64,000 nucleotides of DNA from Lujinxingiaceae bacterium. Its GTDB lineage: Bacteria > Myxococcota_A > Bradymonadia > Bradymonadales > Bradymonadaceae. Below, one piece after another: positions 34,985-43,490 of this stretch; within the stretch, counting starts at the first letter, position 1; each line of letters begins with the position of its first letter. The notes under the pieces were generated by a model. It saw nothing but the letters and a program-made list of their open reading frames with translations, was not told the origin of the DNA and searched no databases. The DNA is taken from the NCBI GenBank assembly GCA_013697635.1, contig JACCWM010000122.1:1-64000 (forward strand). The letters are read 5' to 3'. Position numbers and translations under genes: made by a program.

Positions 34985-35071
34985 CGGAGAGAGAGGGATT
35001 CGAACCCTCGATACGAATTAACGTATACACGCTTTCCAAGCGTGCGCCTTCAACCACTCGGCCACCTCTCC
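34985..35071 (-). tRNA. tRNA-Ser (anticodon GGA)
   Basis: 87 bases with a class II long variable arm (TATACG...CGTAT). D-arm GGCCGAGTGGTTGAAGGC, anticodon loop TTGGAAA on a CACGC/GCGTG stem, T-arm GAGGG-TTCGAAT-CCCTC, discriminator G. It reads UCC and UCU. CCA is not encoded. The SRP RNA follows on the same strand. Confidence 0.96.
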
Positions 35072-35108
35072 TAACGCTCGATGACTTGGGACTCTCGTAA
35101 GGATTGAG

Positions 35109-35196
35109 CAGAGGGGGTGGGATTCGAACCCACGTTACCCAGTTAGAGTAAACTTGATTTCGAATCAAGCGCCTTCAACCACTCGGCCACCCCTCC
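35109..35196 (-). tRNA. tRNA-Ser (anticodon CGA)
   Basis: 88 bases, class II. Anticodon loop TTCGAAA on a CTTGA/TCAAG stem, T-arm GTGGG-TTCGAAT-CCCAC, discriminator G. It reads UCG. The acceptor GGAGGGG pairs with CCCCTCT, leaving a G1-U72 wobble at the very end, which is unusual. It starts 20 bases after the tadA stop. Confidence 0.95.
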
Positions 35197-35216
35197 CCAA
35201 AAACGAGAGCCCCATG

Positions 35217-35732
35217 TCAAAGAACGTCATCCTTCGAACACGTCGAAGGATCCTCTTCGCCGCTTCGTTGGGCCTTTTGGGCCTGACGAATCGAGCGAAA
35301 GAAGTCAGTCAAAATCTCACCGCACGCTGTGCCAAGGCATCCTTCGACGACCTCGATGCGGTGATTGAGTCGGGGGTCCTCGCCGATGGCGTACAAGGAG
35401 CGTATCGCGCCGGCCTTGGGGTCGCGTGCACCGTAAACAACTCGGGGAACGCGCGCATTGACCAGCATACCCGCACACATCGGACAGGGTTCCAGCGTGA
35501 CGAAGACGGTACAATCGTCCAACCGCCAGCTACCCAGAACTTCGGCCGCCCGTTTGACGGCGATCAGCTCGGCGTGCGCTGTAGGGTCTTGCCAACTCTC
35601 ACGGCGATTGAAGCCGCTTGCGATGACTTGACCCCGGTGTACGACCACGGCACCTACGGGGACCTCACCCAACGCCTGGGCGTTGCGTGCTTCCTCGAGG
35701 GCCAATGCCATGAAGGCTTTGTCACCTTTCAC
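35217..35732 (-). CDS. tadA: tRNA-specific adenosine deaminase
   Basis: 171 residues from GTG 35732, chosen because AGAGG lies 8 bases upstream; the longer frame starts inside the T-run of the terminator. TadA deaminates A34 of tRNA-Arg(ACG) to inosine so that it reads CGU, CGC and CGA. The zinc/catalytic motifs are HAE in PTAHAELIAVKRA and PCPMC in TLEPCPMCAGM. The substrate tRNA-Arg(ACG) is encoded directly upstream on the same strand, with only a terminator between. Serine tRNAs flank both. Confidence 0.95.
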   Translation of the reverse strand: MKGDKAFMALALEEARNAQALGEVPVGAVVVHRGQVIASGFNRRESWQDPTAHAELIAVKRAAEVLGSWRLDDCTVFVTLEPCPMCAGMLVNARVPRVVYGARDPKAGAIRSLYAIGEDPRLNHRIEVVEGCLGTACGEILTDFFRSIRQAQKAQRSGEEDPSTCSKDDVL

Positions 35733-35760
35733 GGTTACTGCCTCTGCTACGACGTCCAAC

Positions 35761-35789
35761 AAAAAAGAAACGCTCTTTCGAGCGTTTCT
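35761..35789 (-). terminator. Intrinsic terminator between tRNA-Arg(ACG) and tadA
   Basis: On the minus strand AGAAACGCTC-gaaa-GAGCGTTTCT followed by TTTTT: a perfect ten-base stem with a GAAA loop, starting 3 bases after the tRNA. tadA begins about 30 bases further on, so tadA is read either by readthrough or from an unseen promoter. Confidence 0.92.
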
Positions 35790-35791
35790 AG

Positions 35792-35865
35792 TGCACCTGG
35801 AAGGGTTCGAACCTCCAACCTATGGTTCCGTAGACCATTGCTCTATCCAATTGAGCTACAGGTGC
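35792..35865 (-). tRNA. tRNA-Arg (anticodon ACG)
   Basis: 74 bases. Acceptor GCACCTG/CAGGTGC, D-arm TAGCTCAATTGGATAGAGC, anticodon loop CTACGGA on ATGGT/ACCAT, T-arm TGGAGG-TTCGAAC-CCTTCC, discriminator A. A34 is the TadA substrate. CCA is not encoded. A promoter and terminator flank it. Confidence 0.97.
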
Positions 35866-35908
35866 AGCTACCGGCCTCAAAATTCTTGACCGGCAAACTT
35901 CGTGGCGG

Positions 35909-35937
35909 TTAGTACCACCAGATTTTGGGCCTTGCAA
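35909..35937 (-). promoter_or_regulatory. Promoter for tRNA-Arg(ACG)
   Basis: TTGCAA, a 17-base spacer and TACTAA on the minus strand, placing a start near 35902, about 37 bases before the mature tRNA 5' end. Confidence 0.5.
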
Positions 35938-35950
35938 GCCCAAACTTCAG

Positions 35951-36038
35951 CGGAGAGGGAGGGATTCGAACCCTCGATACGCTTTTGACGTATACTCCCT
36001 TAGCAGGGGAGCGCCTTCAGCCTCTCGGCCACCTCTCC
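35951..36038 (-). tRNA. tRNA-Ser (anticodon GCT)
   Basis: 88 bases, class II. Anticodon loop CTGCTAA on a CTCCC/GGGAG stem, long variable arm ATACG-tcaaaag-CGTAT, acceptor GGAGAGG/CCTCTCC, discriminator G. It reads AGC and AGU. It lies between tRNA-Ser(TGA) and tRNA-Arg(ACG). Confidence 0.96.
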
Positions 36039-36099
36039 ATCAACGCTTGACGCGTCGTCCAACAGCCGGCAAGCACTGCCTCCCGCCGCTGTTTCTCAG

Positions 36100-36182
36100 C
36101 GGAGGAGGTGGGATTCGAACCCACGAAGCTTTCGCTTGCCGGTTTTCAAGACCGGTGCCTTCAACCGCTCGGCCACTCCTCC
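36100..36182 (-). tRNA. tRNA-Ser (anticodon TGA)
   Basis: 83 bases, class II. Anticodon loop CTTGAAA on a CCGGT/ACCGG stem, variable arm AAGC-gaaa-GCTT, T-arm GTGGG-TTCGAAT-CCCAC, discriminator G. It reads UCA and, by wobble, UCG. First RNA of the minus-strand cluster, with a promoter at 36229..36256. Confidence 0.96.
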
Positions 36183-36228
36183 AATCGCGGGTAGGTCGTC
36201 TCGAAAGACTCCCGTGTTGGGGGAGTGG

Positions 36229-36256
36229 AGAATACCTATCCAAAACGCATCGTCAA
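36229..36256 (-). promoter_or_regulatory. Promoter for the tRNA-Ser cluster
   Basis: TTGACG, a 16-base spacer and TATTCT on the minus strand, giving a start near 36222, about 40 bases before tRNA-Ser(TGA). Confidence 0.6.
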
Positions 36257-36430
36257 GTAGAAAACGCCGTCGGTCACGCTCATGGTACAAACCAACTCAC
36301 TTCCTTGGCCTAGACGCCCACCGCGCGCATGGTGTAAAGGGAAGTTGTGGCGTTTCGCACCCTGTGAAACGGTGCGCTGGACTTGGATATTTCGATTCTT
36401 ATTAGATATTTGCAGACCGCTGAGGGAAGT

Positions 36431-37771
36431 ATGTTTTTGCGCTGTCGCCCCTGGCACTTGACGATTGCTCTCTCGTTGTTGCTCAGCTCTGTGGCCGTTG
36501 CCCAGGAGATCGACGAGGACGAGCCCGTTACGCCGCCCACTCTCGAACAACCCGCCGATGAGCCGCCCGAGCCCAAGCCCGTGCAAGTCGCGCCCAAGCA
36601 CGAGGATACGGGCGAAGACGATCGACCGATCGGTGTCTTTGCGGTGGCGCCAGCGCTTGCCGCTCAGACGCCTGGCCTGACCGTTCGCGGCAATCAGGGC
36701 GCGAGCGTGGGCCGCTGGCAGCTCACCCTGGGTGGCTATCTGCGCACCGCCTACAGCTGGATTCAAGACGACCCGGCGCTCGAGCTTATCGGCAGAAACG
36801 ACGGCTTCGTCATGCTCGATGCACGTCTCTCGCTCGAGGGACGCATGGACAACGGGCTGGGCTTTGTCTTTGAGCTCGACGGAGCCGCGCCGCTTGGCCA
36901 AGCCAGCGCCGACTCGCCGGCGCGCCCGCTCGCAGTGCGGATCACCGATGCCTTCACGATCTATCGGCCGTATCGCTTCTTGGAGTTCAATCTGGGCCAG
37001 TTCAAGGCCCCCTTCGATCTCGAAGAGCTGCTCCCCAACTCCGATCTGCTCTTTGTGCATCGTTCGGTGGGAAACCGCGGCGTGCTTCCTGTTGAAGGGC
37101 GCGCCATCGATGGGATCAGCGTCAGCCGCGAGCTCGGATTGCAGCTTCGCGGCAACTACTTTCTCTTTGCCGAGGGCGACGATCTGGAAGGCCCCGGCCT
37201 CAGCTACGCGCTCGCGCTCACCAATGGACAGGACGCCAACCGATCGATCAACCAGAACGATCGCCTGGCCTACTACGCGCGCGCCGGCCTGCATTGGGGC
37301 ACCAACGTCAGCCTGGGCGCGGCCTACTTTCACAACGACGACACCTTTGGCGAGGCGCCCAACCGCATCGATCGCTCGTTGCGCGGCTGGTCGGCCGACG
37401 TGCTCGTCAGCGCCTTTGGCGCTTCGCTCTTGGCCAATGTGATCCAGCGCACCGAGTCGACCCCTGATCTGCCCCAGGAGGCCGACATCACGTCGATGGC
37501 CTACCAGGTGCAGATCGCCTATGAGGAGCCCTTCTTCGGGTTTCAGCCCGCCTACCGCCTGGCTTACCTCGATCCGACCTCAAACTACACCGCGCCCGAT
37601 CAGCTCGACCTGTTCGAGAGCGATGCGCTCACCTATCATACGCTTGGTTTGAACTATAATGCGCCGAACTATCCGGTGCGTTTGATGGCCAACTACACGT
37701 TTACGATGGAGCAAGATCAGCGTCAGCTCGACAACGATCGCTTCGATATCCTGTTGCAGCTCGTCTGGTAA
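36431..37771 (+). CDS. Outer-membrane porin, phosphate-selective (OprO/P) type
   Basis: 446 residues from ATG 36431; the longer frame is rejected because the signal peptide LTIALSLLLSSVAVAQ then starts properly. A Pro/Glu-rich linker to about residue 65 precedes a beta-barrel: repeated amphipathic strands (LTLGGYLRTAYSWIQ, SLEGRMDNGLGFVFELDGAA, NLGQFKAPFDLEELL). GQFKAPF-x-LE with a following PNSDLLF is characteristic of the OprO/OprP family. The last strand ends in FDILLQLVW, with a terminal aromatic as outer-membrane proteins require. The giant PHP lipoprotein gene starts 26 bases later. Confidence 0.85.
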   Translation: MFLRCRPWHLTIALSLLLSSVAVAQEIDEDEPVTPPTLEQPADEPPEPKPVQVAPKHEDTGEDDRPIGVFAVAPALAAQTPGLTVRGNQGASVGRWQLTLGGYLRTAYSWIQDDPALELIGRNDGFVMLDARLSLEGRMDNGLGFVFELDGAAPLGQASADSPARPLAVRITDAFTIYRPYRFLEFNLGQFKAPFDLEELLPNSDLLFVHRSVGNRGVLPVEGRAIDGISVSRELGLQLRGNYFLFAEGDDLEGPGLSYALALTNGQDANRSINQNDRLAYYARAGLHWGTNVSLGAAYFHNDDTFGEAPNRIDRSLRGWSADVLVSAFGASLLANVIQRTESTPDLPQEADITSMAYQVQIAYEEPFFGFQPAYRLAYLDPTSNYTAPDQLDLFESDALTYHTLGLNYNAPNYPVRLMANYTFTMEQDQRQLDNDRFDILLQLVW

Positions 37772-37797
37772 CACCGCGCAAGTTCAAGAGGTAGCCC

Positions 37798-40700
37798 GTG
37801 TTTGAATCGCCCCGTTCAATCTCGCCACATGTCTTTGCTCGCGAGCGACGCCGCTTTGGCATGGCCGCCCTCGTCGCGCTGGCCATCTTGCTCGGCATGA
37901 TCTTCTTTGCCGCGTGCGGCACCGAGGAGCGCGAAGCGCGCGCCACGGCCCAACGTGTCACCAGCCGCAGCCAGCTCATCGGCGGCCCCACAGCCCTCGG
38001 CGAGGTCGGCGACTTTTTGCTTGAAAACGACCAGATCCGCCTGGTGATCCAAGATCGCAGCTTCAACCGCGGCGCCGGGCTCTTTGGCGGCTCGCTGATC
38101 GATGCCGATCTGGTGCGCGCCGACGGCAAGGGCAATGCCATGGGCGGCAACGGCCGCGACTCCTTCGGCGAGCTCTTCCCGGCGTTTTTCCTGGAAATGA
38201 TCGACCCGGAGGCGATCGTGATCGTCAATGACGGCTCCGATGGCAAGGCCGCGATCATCGAGGTCCAGGGCCGCGGCGGCGAGTTTATTACGATGCTGCG
38301 CTTCTTCAACCAGGCGATGGTCAACAGCTACGAGGCCAACCTCAGCGACGCCGTTCGTGGCAAGCCTGCGACGAGCGACACCAAGCCGCTTGTGACCTTC
38401 AGCACGCGCTACATCCTCGAGCCGGGCGCGCGCCACGTGCGCATCGAGAGCAGCCTGACCAACAACACCTACGGCGCGCTGGACTTTCCCAACGCCCAGA
38501 TCGGCACGGCGCTTCGCCTGGCGACGGGCATCGACTTCTCGCAATTTCGGGTGCCCACCGGCCATGTGATTGGCTTTGGCGCGTTGAACAAGCTGTTTGC
38601 GACCGACATCGGCTTCGATCTGCGCTTCGGGCTCGACGCGGCCTATGAGAAGGGCATCGAGCTGCCGGCCATGCCCGGCCACGTCACCAACCTGCTCGCC
38701 ACCACGGGCTCGCACGGCTTGAGCTACGGCTTTGCCACCGCCCCCGATCCGGAGTCGAACTTCGTCTTCAACAAAAAGGAGCACTACGGCGAGCACGTGC
38801 GCCCCGACGACATGCTGCTGCTCTTTTATGCGAGCGGCTTTGGCGCCGTCTACACCTCGCACACGCCCAAGCGTCTGGCGCCGGCCTTTTGTCAGGCCGA
38901 TAAGAGCGCCGAGGTGCGCTGTGAGGAGATCGAGGCGCAGTGCTCCGCTGCGGCCGAGTGCGTGGAGTCCGACGACCCGTCACAGCCGCGCTGCTCGGTG
39001 CCGCTCGACTGCACGGCCGAGCGCACGCGCTGCACGGCCGGCTACCCGGCCTGTCTGGTCGCCCTCGAGGCCGGCCTGCCCTCGAGCTACACCTTCACCA
39101 ACTACTTCATCCTGGGTAACGGCGACGTCGCCAGCATCCGCGACGAGCACTACCGCATCCAAGAAAAGCCCGCCGAGAAGCAGCTTGCCTACAGCGTTCA
39201 CGGGCGCGTCTACGACGAGTTCAGCGGCTCGCCGGTTACCGAGCCGATCAACGTCTTGATCTACAAAGCCGGGGCCAACGGGGCTTGTGACACGGCCACC
39301 GACGCCGCGCCGCTCGGCGTGTTCAGCCAAAGCTTGACCAGCGCGACGGGCCACTTTGAGTTTCGCATCGAGCCGGGCAAGTACTGCCACCGTGTGCGCG
39401 GCAGCGGTCGCCCCCTGGGCGATCTGGTGGCCATGACCGTCGAAGCCAAGGCTCTGAGCATTCGCCCGATCGCGCGCTCCGGCGGGCGAATCGAGGCTAC
39501 CATCGTTGACGTCAGCGGCCGGCCCCTGCCCGCGAAGATGACCATCGTTGGCACCTACACCCCCAAGGCCGGCGTGGCGCCTCGCAAGTACCTCTTCGAT
39601 CTGGGCGCCGGCGAGACCTGGCGTACCAGCGAGCAGGCAAGCTATACGGACACCGATGTGGCCGTGCGCCCCTTCATCGAGACGGTCGCCTTTGCCGGCG
39701 CCGACGGTCGCGTCCACGCCAACGTGCCGCCGGGCAAGTACACCGCCTACTTCAGCCGTGGCACCGAGTACGAGCTGGAGAAAAGTGAGATCGAGGTCGT
39801 CGCCGGTGGCGTGGCCCGTGCCAGCGCGCGTCTTCGCCGCGTGATCGTTCCCGAAGGCTACATGAGCGGCGACTTCCACATGCACGCGATGGGCTCGATC
39901 GACTCGGGCCTCGACTACAACGAGCGCGTGATCAGCATCGCCGCCGAGGGCGTCGATCTGGTGGTCTCCTCGGACCACAACTACATCTCGGACTATGCGC
40001 CCTACATCGTGAGAAACGACCTCAGCCCCTGGCTCAAGTCGGTGATCGGCCTGGAGTTGACCACCTTTGAGGGCGGCCACTTCAACGCCTTCCCGCTGAA
40101 GCGAGAGATCGACCAGATGAACCGCGGCTCGATGGGCTGGCAGGACAAGACGCCCGAGCACATCTTCAACGCGCTGCGAAGCGCCGGCAGCCTGGGTGCG
40201 GACAAGACGATTATCCAGGTCAACCATCCGCGCGACTCGATTCTGGGCTATTTCTCCCAACACAACATGGATGCTTTCACGACCAAGGTCGATCTGAAGT
40301 TCAACAACGTCCCGGGCAACGAGGTGCTCACCGCTACGCTCTCGACGCCCAGCGGTCCGGCCTTCATCAAGGCCTGCGAGGACAACCCGGCCAAGTTCTG
40401 CAGCACCTTTAGCTGGGATTTCGACGCGATCGAGGTGTTCAACGGCAAGCGCATGGAGCTCTTGCGCCACTACCGCATGCCCTATGAGCCAGACGCGCTG
40501 CCCGAGCACATCCGCGAGCAGCTCAGCGACGAAGAGATCGCCGCGCTGCCCCCCAAGGGCACGATCCTGTGCGACAAGAACAAGGTGGCCTATCCGGGCG
40601 GCCTCGACGACTGGTACAATCTGCTCAACTATCCGCGCCCCGACGGCAGCTACCGGATGTACTCGGCCACCGGAAACTCGGACAGCCACCACGCCGGCTC

Positions 40701-41487
40701 GCCGGGCGACTCCGAGCCGGGCTACCCCCGAAACTACTTTTTTGTCGGCCACAACGACGTCGAGCGCCTCACCGACGCCACTTTCACCGAGGCCGTCTTG
40801 GCGCGCCACATGATCGTGACCAACGGCCCCTTCATCAACATGACGGTCAACAACAACCCGGTGGGTTCGGTGAACACGACCAAGGAGTCGACCGTTGCGG
40901 TCACGCTCAGCGTGCAAGCCGCCGACTGGGTCGGCGCCGAGCGCTACCGCCTGATCGCCAATGGTGAGCTCGTGCGTGAGGGCGCGGTGAGCTTGAAGGA
41001 CGGGCGCTGGGAAGACACGCTGGCGATCACGATCACGGGCGACACCTGGTTTGTCCTCGAGGTCGAGGGCGACAACAACCTCTTTCCGATCATCATGCCC
41101 GACGACCAGGGCCGCGCCAGCATTGATGCCGCTGTCGGCTCGCTGGCCGATTCCTTTGGCCTGGGCGGCGGCATCGCCGGGCTCGAGCCCGACGACACCT
41201 TCCACGTCACACCTTTCGCGTTCACCAACCCGATCTGGGTGATCCGCGACTCGGCCGGCACGCGCAAGCAGTTCGAGCCCGCCCAGCCACCGGCCGCACG
41301 CTGTCGAAACGGCACCTATCAGCCCGGCGCCCTGGTCGACCCCCAAGTCTTTGAGCATCTCGGCCAGCGCCTCGACGCGGTCAACATACCCGTGCACACC
41401 CACAAGGACTCGATCATCGACCGCACCAAGGGCGAGACGCGCGATCTGCGCCTGCTCTTCGAGGTGTGGGGAGGCCACGGCCATTGA
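37798..41487 (+). CDS. Giant CehA/PHP-domain lipoprotein
   Basis: 1229 residues. The signal ends in a lipobox (LLGMIFFAACGTEE). The N-terminal 350 residues are beta-rich and unrecognised. About residues 365-420 contain a cluster of ten cysteines (FCQADKSAEVRCEEIEAQC and on). Carboxypeptidase-regulatory-like beta units follow (HGRVYDEFSGSPVTEPINV). About residues 680-1010 form a CehA/McbA-like PHP phosphoesterase domain: DFHMHAMGSIDSGLDYNERV, VVSSDHNYISD, QVNHPRDS, then GNSDSHH. This suggests extracellular phosphoester hydrolysis, with the upstream porin importing the product (inference). Its stop overlaps the next start. Confidence 0.85.
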   Translation: MFESPRSISPHVFARERRRFGMAALVALAILLGMIFFAACGTEEREARATAQRVTSRSQLIGGPTALGEVGDFLLENDQIRLVIQDRSFNRGAGLFGGSLIDADLVRADGKGNAMGGNGRDSFGELFPAFFLEMIDPEAIVIVNDGSDGKAAIIEVQGRGGEFITMLRFFNQAMVNSYEANLSDAVRGKPATSDTKPLVTFSTRYILEPGARHVRIESSLTNNTYGALDFPNAQIGTALRLATGIDFSQFRVPTGHVIGFGALNKLFATDIGFDLRFGLDAAYEKGIELPAMPGHVTNLLATTGSHGLSYGFATAPDPESNFVFNKKEHYGEHVRPDDMLLLFYASGFGAVYTSHTPKRLAPAFCQADKSAEVRCEEIEAQCSAAAECVESDDPSQPRCSVPLDCTAERTRCTAGYPACLVALEAGLPSSYTFTNYFILGNGDVASIRDEHYRIQEKPAEKQLAYSVHGRVYDEFSGSPVTEPINVLIYKAGANGACDTATDAAPLGVFSQSLTSATGHFEFRIEPGKYCHRVRGSGRPLGDLVAMTVEAKALSIRPIARSGGRIEATIVDVSGRPLPAKMTIVGTYTPKAGVAPRKYLFDLGAGETWRTSEQASYTDTDVAVRPFIETVAFAGADGRVHANVPPGKYTAYFSRGTEYELEKSEIEVVAGGVARASARLRRVIVPEGYMSGDFHMHAMGSIDSGLDYNERVISIAAEGVDLVVSSDHNYISDYAPYIVRNDLSPWLKSVIGLELTTFEGGHFNAFPLKREIDQMNRGSMGWQDKTPEHIFNALRSAGSLGADKTIIQVNHPRDSILGYFSQHNMDAFTTKVDLKFNNVPGNEVLTATLSTPSGPAFIKACEDNPAKFCSTFSWDFDAIEVFNGKRMELLRHYRMPYEPDALPEHIREQLSDEEIAALPPKGTILCDKNKVAYPGGLDDWYNLLNYPRPDGSYRMYSATGNSDSHHAGSPGDSEPGYPRNYFFVGHNDVERLTDATFTEAVLARHMIVTNGPFINMTVNNNPVGSVNTTKESTVAVTLSVQAADWVGAERYRLIANGELVREGAVSLKDGRWEDTLAITITGDTWFVLEVEGDNNLFPIIMPDDQGRASIDAAVGSLADSFGLGGGIAGLEPDDTFHVTPFAFTNPIWVIRDSAGTRKQFEPAQPPAARCRNGTYQPGALVDPQVFEHLGQRLDAVNIPVHTHKDSIIDRTKGETRDLRLLFEVWGGHGH

Positions 41488-42086
41488 ACACGAAGCGCAG
41501 CGCCCTACCCTGCCCCATCCGGCTCGCCGCCGTCGCGCTCGTCTTGCTGCTTGGCATCGCCACCCAGGCCAGCGCCCATGATGCCGCCGCCCAGCGCAGC
41601 GTCGTCTTGCAGGTCAGCGAGGACGCAGTCTCGATCATGTTGGTGTACGTCGAGGCCCCCGGGCCGCGCTCGACCTTGCTGCGCGCGCGCTACGATCTCA
41701 ACGGCGACGGACGCATCGAGGGCGAGGAGGCCGAGCTCGCCAGTCGCGAGATGGGCGCTCGCATGCTGGCTGGACTGCAGTTTGAAGTCGCCAATGAGAG
41801 ACCGGGCGCGCAGCCACCCGAGCTGCGCTTTCAGGTCGGCCCCAAGGGTGAGGTCTCGGCCGCCGCGTTCATTCGCTACACGCTTGCCCAAATGGAGCCC
41901 GGCAGCACGCGCACCGTGCACGTGCGGCTCTTGGCTGGCCCCGACAACGTGGCCACCGAGGTCGCCTCGATGGGCAGCGAAGACGTCAAATTGCATCGCT
42001 CCGAGCCCGCCAGAAAGCGCGGGCCTTCGGGCACAGGGATCATCTTGCAGCCTGGTGAGCATTGGACGGTGGTCTTCGAGCGCTGA
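41484..42086 (+). CDS. Secreted EF-hand-like protein
   Basis: 200 residues from TTG 41484, preferred because GGGAGG lies 9 bases upstream and the start overlaps the previous stop (TTGA); GTG 41466 is an alternative. Signal peptide RLAAVALVLLLGIATQASAH. A single EF-hand-like loop, DLNGDGRIEGEE, follows near residue 65 and suggests calcium binding. The remainder is beta-rich and unrecognised. It is translationally coupled to the PHP lipoprotein gene, so it may assist or bind that enzyme. Confidence 0.75.
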   Translation: MNTKRSALPCPIRLAAVALVLLLGIATQASAHDAAAQRSVVLQVSEDAVSIMLVYVEAPGPRSTLLRARYDLNGDGRIEGEEAELASREMGARMLAGLQFEVANERPGAQPPELRFQVGPKGEVSAAAFIRYTLAQMEPGSTRTVHVRLLAGPDNVATEVASMGSEDVKLHRSEPARKRGPSGTGIILQPGEHWTVVFER

Positions 42087-42182
42087 GCCCGACACCTTCA
42101 ACTTTCTTAGGTCCAAAGGCGCAACGCTACGTTCAAAGGTGAAGAATATTCACTGACGAACTCTCAAACGCCCTGGTCAACG

Positions 42183-43490
42183 ATGCGAAGAACACGCGCT
42201 CTGCTTCGAGTCAGCAAGGGAATCTACGACATCCTGGCGACATATCTGCTGGGTTGGATCTTGTTGTTTGCGAGCATCGCCGCAGCCTTTGCCCTGATCG
42301 GCAAGCTTGGCGCCGATCTGGCTTTCGTGGTCTGGCTGGCAAGCCTGCTCCCTCGTATTTCTTACTGGTTTTCGATCGACGTGCTCTGGTTGCGCGTGGT
42401 CGTCTTCGGCCTGCTGCATGTGGCGATCATCTGGGCGCTTCGCGCTCAAATTGGCGTCCTGCAGCGCCTGCTCGAGGCGTGCTTCGACAAAATCAACTGG
42501 GCCATCGATCGCACGATCGGGCGCTGGGCCTGGCCAAAGTTTGCGCTGGGTGTGCTCTTTACGCTGGTCGTCACGGTGATGCTCGTGCCCTTTGTGGTCC
42601 AGCCCACCCTGGTGGCGGGCTTTGGCAAGCAGAGCTTTCTCGAGCGCAGCGCGAACTTGCTCGACGGCACGGCCAGCCTGGCGCTGTGCGATTCGGTCGT
42701 GGGTTTTTACCGACGCCTCGTCGCCGAGCCCGTGATCGAGGATTCGCTGAGTCCCGACGAAGCCAATGACATCCAGACCTGGCTCGAAGACCCCGACGCG
42801 GTCGACGGCCCGCTCGTGCCGTTCGTCCCCCCGATCACCACCGGCCGCCAGCCGATGATGGACCGCTGGGATCCGCACATCTGGGCTGAAACCGGCGACG
42901 ATCCGCGCAAGTTTGCGATGGTCAAAGCCTTCATGTGGGTGGAATCGGGCGGCCAGCAGTTTGCCGTAAGCACCACGGGCTGCTCCGGTCTGATGCAATT
43001 TTGCGCCGGCACGGCGCGGGGCAATCCCTACCGAAACGTCTTTGGGACTGGCCAGATCTACGTCTGCAAATGCGAGGGCCAATGCCGCATTGGCGCCGAG
43101 ACGCGGCGAAGCCTCGAGAGCGGCCGCCTCGAGCAGATCAGCTCGCGCAGCGCGGCCTTTCCCTGCGAGCTCACCGACGCCCGCTTCAACGCCATCAAGA
43201 GTATCCGCGCCGGCAAGCTCTACGTCGACCGACTCGATGAGGCCTACGGCGGCAACCTCTTCTTGATGTACATCGGCTACAACTCCGGGCCGGCCGTGGC
43301 CAACGCCGTCTACAACAAGCTCGGGCGCAACGCCGCGGCCACGCTCGACGAGATCAACACTCACCTGGCCGACGCCATGCGCCCGCACTACGGCGCCGGC
43401 TCCCAGGCGCGCGCCAACTCCCTGGTGCGCACCCACCTGCCTAAAATCGAAAAAGCCTACCTTGGCTACGCACAGCCACTCAATATCTGA
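42183..43490 (+). CDS. Membrane-anchored lytic transglycosylase (SLT domain)
   Basis: 435 residues. The first 150 hold about four membrane helices (ILATYLLGWILLFASIAAAF and later ones). The periplasmic C-terminal half contains an SLT/lysozyme-like domain: catalytic Glu in MVKAFMWVESGGQQFAVS, then GCSGLMQFCAGTAR and YIGYNSGPAVANAVYN. Extra cysteines (YVCKCEGQC) sit between these blocks. It cleaves murein glycan strands. Several membrane helices before an SLT domain is an uncommon layout. Its 3' end overlaps the convergent PHP gene by 11 bases. Confidence 0.85.
   Translation: MRRTRALLRVSKGIYDILATYLLGWILLFASIAAAFALIGKLGADLAFVVWLASLLPRISYWFSIDVLWLRVVVFGLLHVAIIWALRAQIGVLQRLLEACFDKINWAIDRTIGRWAWPKFALGVLFTLVVTVMLVPFVVQPTLVAGFGKQSFLERSANLLDGTASLALCDSVVGFYRRLVAEPVIEDSLSPDEANDIQTWLEDPDAVDGPLVPFVPPITTGRQPMMDRWDPHIWAETGDDPRKFAMVKAFMWVESGGQQFAVSTTGCSGLMQFCAGTARGNPYRNVFGTGQIYVCKCEGQCRIGAETRRSLESGRLEQISSRSAAFPCELTDARFNAIKSIRAGKLYVDRLDEAYGGNLFLMYIGYNSGPAVANAVYNKLGRNAAATLDEINTHLADAMRPHYGAGSQARANSLVRTHLPKIEKAYLGYAQPLNI

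Noticed and set aside
35215-35220. TTGACA box before tRNA-Ser(CGA)
   Set aside because: No -10 element follows at 16-18 bases; that position falls at the start of the tRNA itself.
38980-41484. 834-codon open frame on the minus strand
   Set aside because: Antisense to the PHP-domain lipoprotein, with no recognisable domain or ribosome site. Long shadows like this arise from GC-rich codon use.
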